Assembly (NCBI GenBank): GCA_027023175.1
Contig: JALVWW010000312.1
Coordinates: 1 to 6,848 of the forward strand
DNA from: Campylobacterales bacterium
GTDB taxonomy: Bacteria > Campylobacterota > Campylobacteria > Campylobacterales > JALSKU01
Length of the DNA stretch: 6,848 bases
Direction of reading: 5' to 3'
Shown here piece by piece: positions 6,793 through 6,848 of this stretch. The notes below the pieces were generated by a model. It searched no databases. It was not told the DNA's origin and worked only from the letters and a program-made list of their open reading frames with translations. A program made the translations under genes and the position numbers. Each line of letters opens with the position of its first letter. The first letter of the stretch is position 1.

Positions 6793-6848
6793 TAGTGTGC
6801 CTCCTCTTCCAAGTCTATAAACCTTTCTCCTAAAAAGAAGACAAGAAG
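6792..6848 (-). CDS. 3' end of an upstream gene (partial), probably a membrane protein
   Basis: An open frame enters from the right edge and ends at TAA (6794-6792), giving the C-terminal residues LLVFFLGERFIDLEEEAH. The hydrophobic start followed by an acidic tail would fit the last helix and cytoplasmic end of a membrane protein. The TAA shares its last A with the ATG of the molybdopterin oxidoreductase gene (TAATG), a typical translational coupling junction, and the next gene's AGGAGG lies inside this frame. These facts support a real upstream cistron in the same operon. An NrfD/PsrC-type quinone-interacting subunit would suit the context, but 18 residues cannot identify a family. Confidence 0.6.
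   Translation of the reverse strand, partial: LLVFFLGERFIDLEEEAH
6800..6805 (-). promoter_or_regulatory. Strong ribosome binding site of the molybdopterin oxidoreductase gene
   Basis: The coding strand reads AGGAGG, then seven bases (CACACTA), then ATG. This is a near-perfect Shine-Dalgarno sequence at good spacing and fixes the start at 6792. It lies within the Glu-Glu-Ala codons ending the upstream gene, so the two cistrons are probably translationally coupled. Confidence 0.8.

Overview
All genes in this window are on the minus strand and form one tightly packed operon, read from high to low coordinates. Both ends are cut: an upstream gene enters at 6848 and a multihaem cytochrome gene runs out at position 1. 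The DNA is AT-rich, and Lys AAA, Ile ATA, Leu TTA and Arg AGA codons are common. Together with the respiratory gene content, this suggests a Campylobacterota member (Sulfurimonas, Sulfurovum, Sulfurospirillum or Arcobacter-like). That placement is inferred from style and content; there is no marker gene.

Layout in transcription order: (1) the last 18 codons of an upstream gene, 6848-6792; (2) a Tat-exported PsrA/PhsA-type molybdopterin oxidoreductase, 6792-4531; (3) a PsrB-type subunit with four [4Fe-4S] clusters, 4529-3936; (4) a small exported protein with a TPR-like helical stretch, 3927-3568; (5) a short Tat-anchored Rieske protein, 3558-3166; (6) a compact 269-residue cytochrome b, 3162-2353; (7) a membrane-anchored cytochrome c with twelve CXXCH motifs, 2356-599; (8) the first 203 residues of a second, paralogous multihaem cytochrome with six CXXCH motifs so far, 611 to the left edge. 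Gaps are -13 to +9 bases, so no promoter or terminator is expected inside. No RNA gene, mobile element, CRISPR or stretch over 300 bases without a gene was seen.

The locus joins two modules that are usually separate. One is the Mo/FeS pair of a polysulfide/thiosulfate reductase-like enzyme. The other is a quinol-cytochrome c (bc-like) module, Rieske plus cytochrome b, in which a 12-haem cytochrome stands where cytochrome c1 would normally be encoded. The NrfD/PsrC membrane anchor that usually follows psrB is absent from that position. A plausible model is a periplasm-facing chain linking menaquinol, cytochrome b/Rieske, multihaem cytochromes, the FeS subunit and the Mo enzyme. Neither the direction of electron flow nor the substrate can be read from the sequence; reduction of a sulfur compound or another oxyanion is a guess from the Mo-subunit family.
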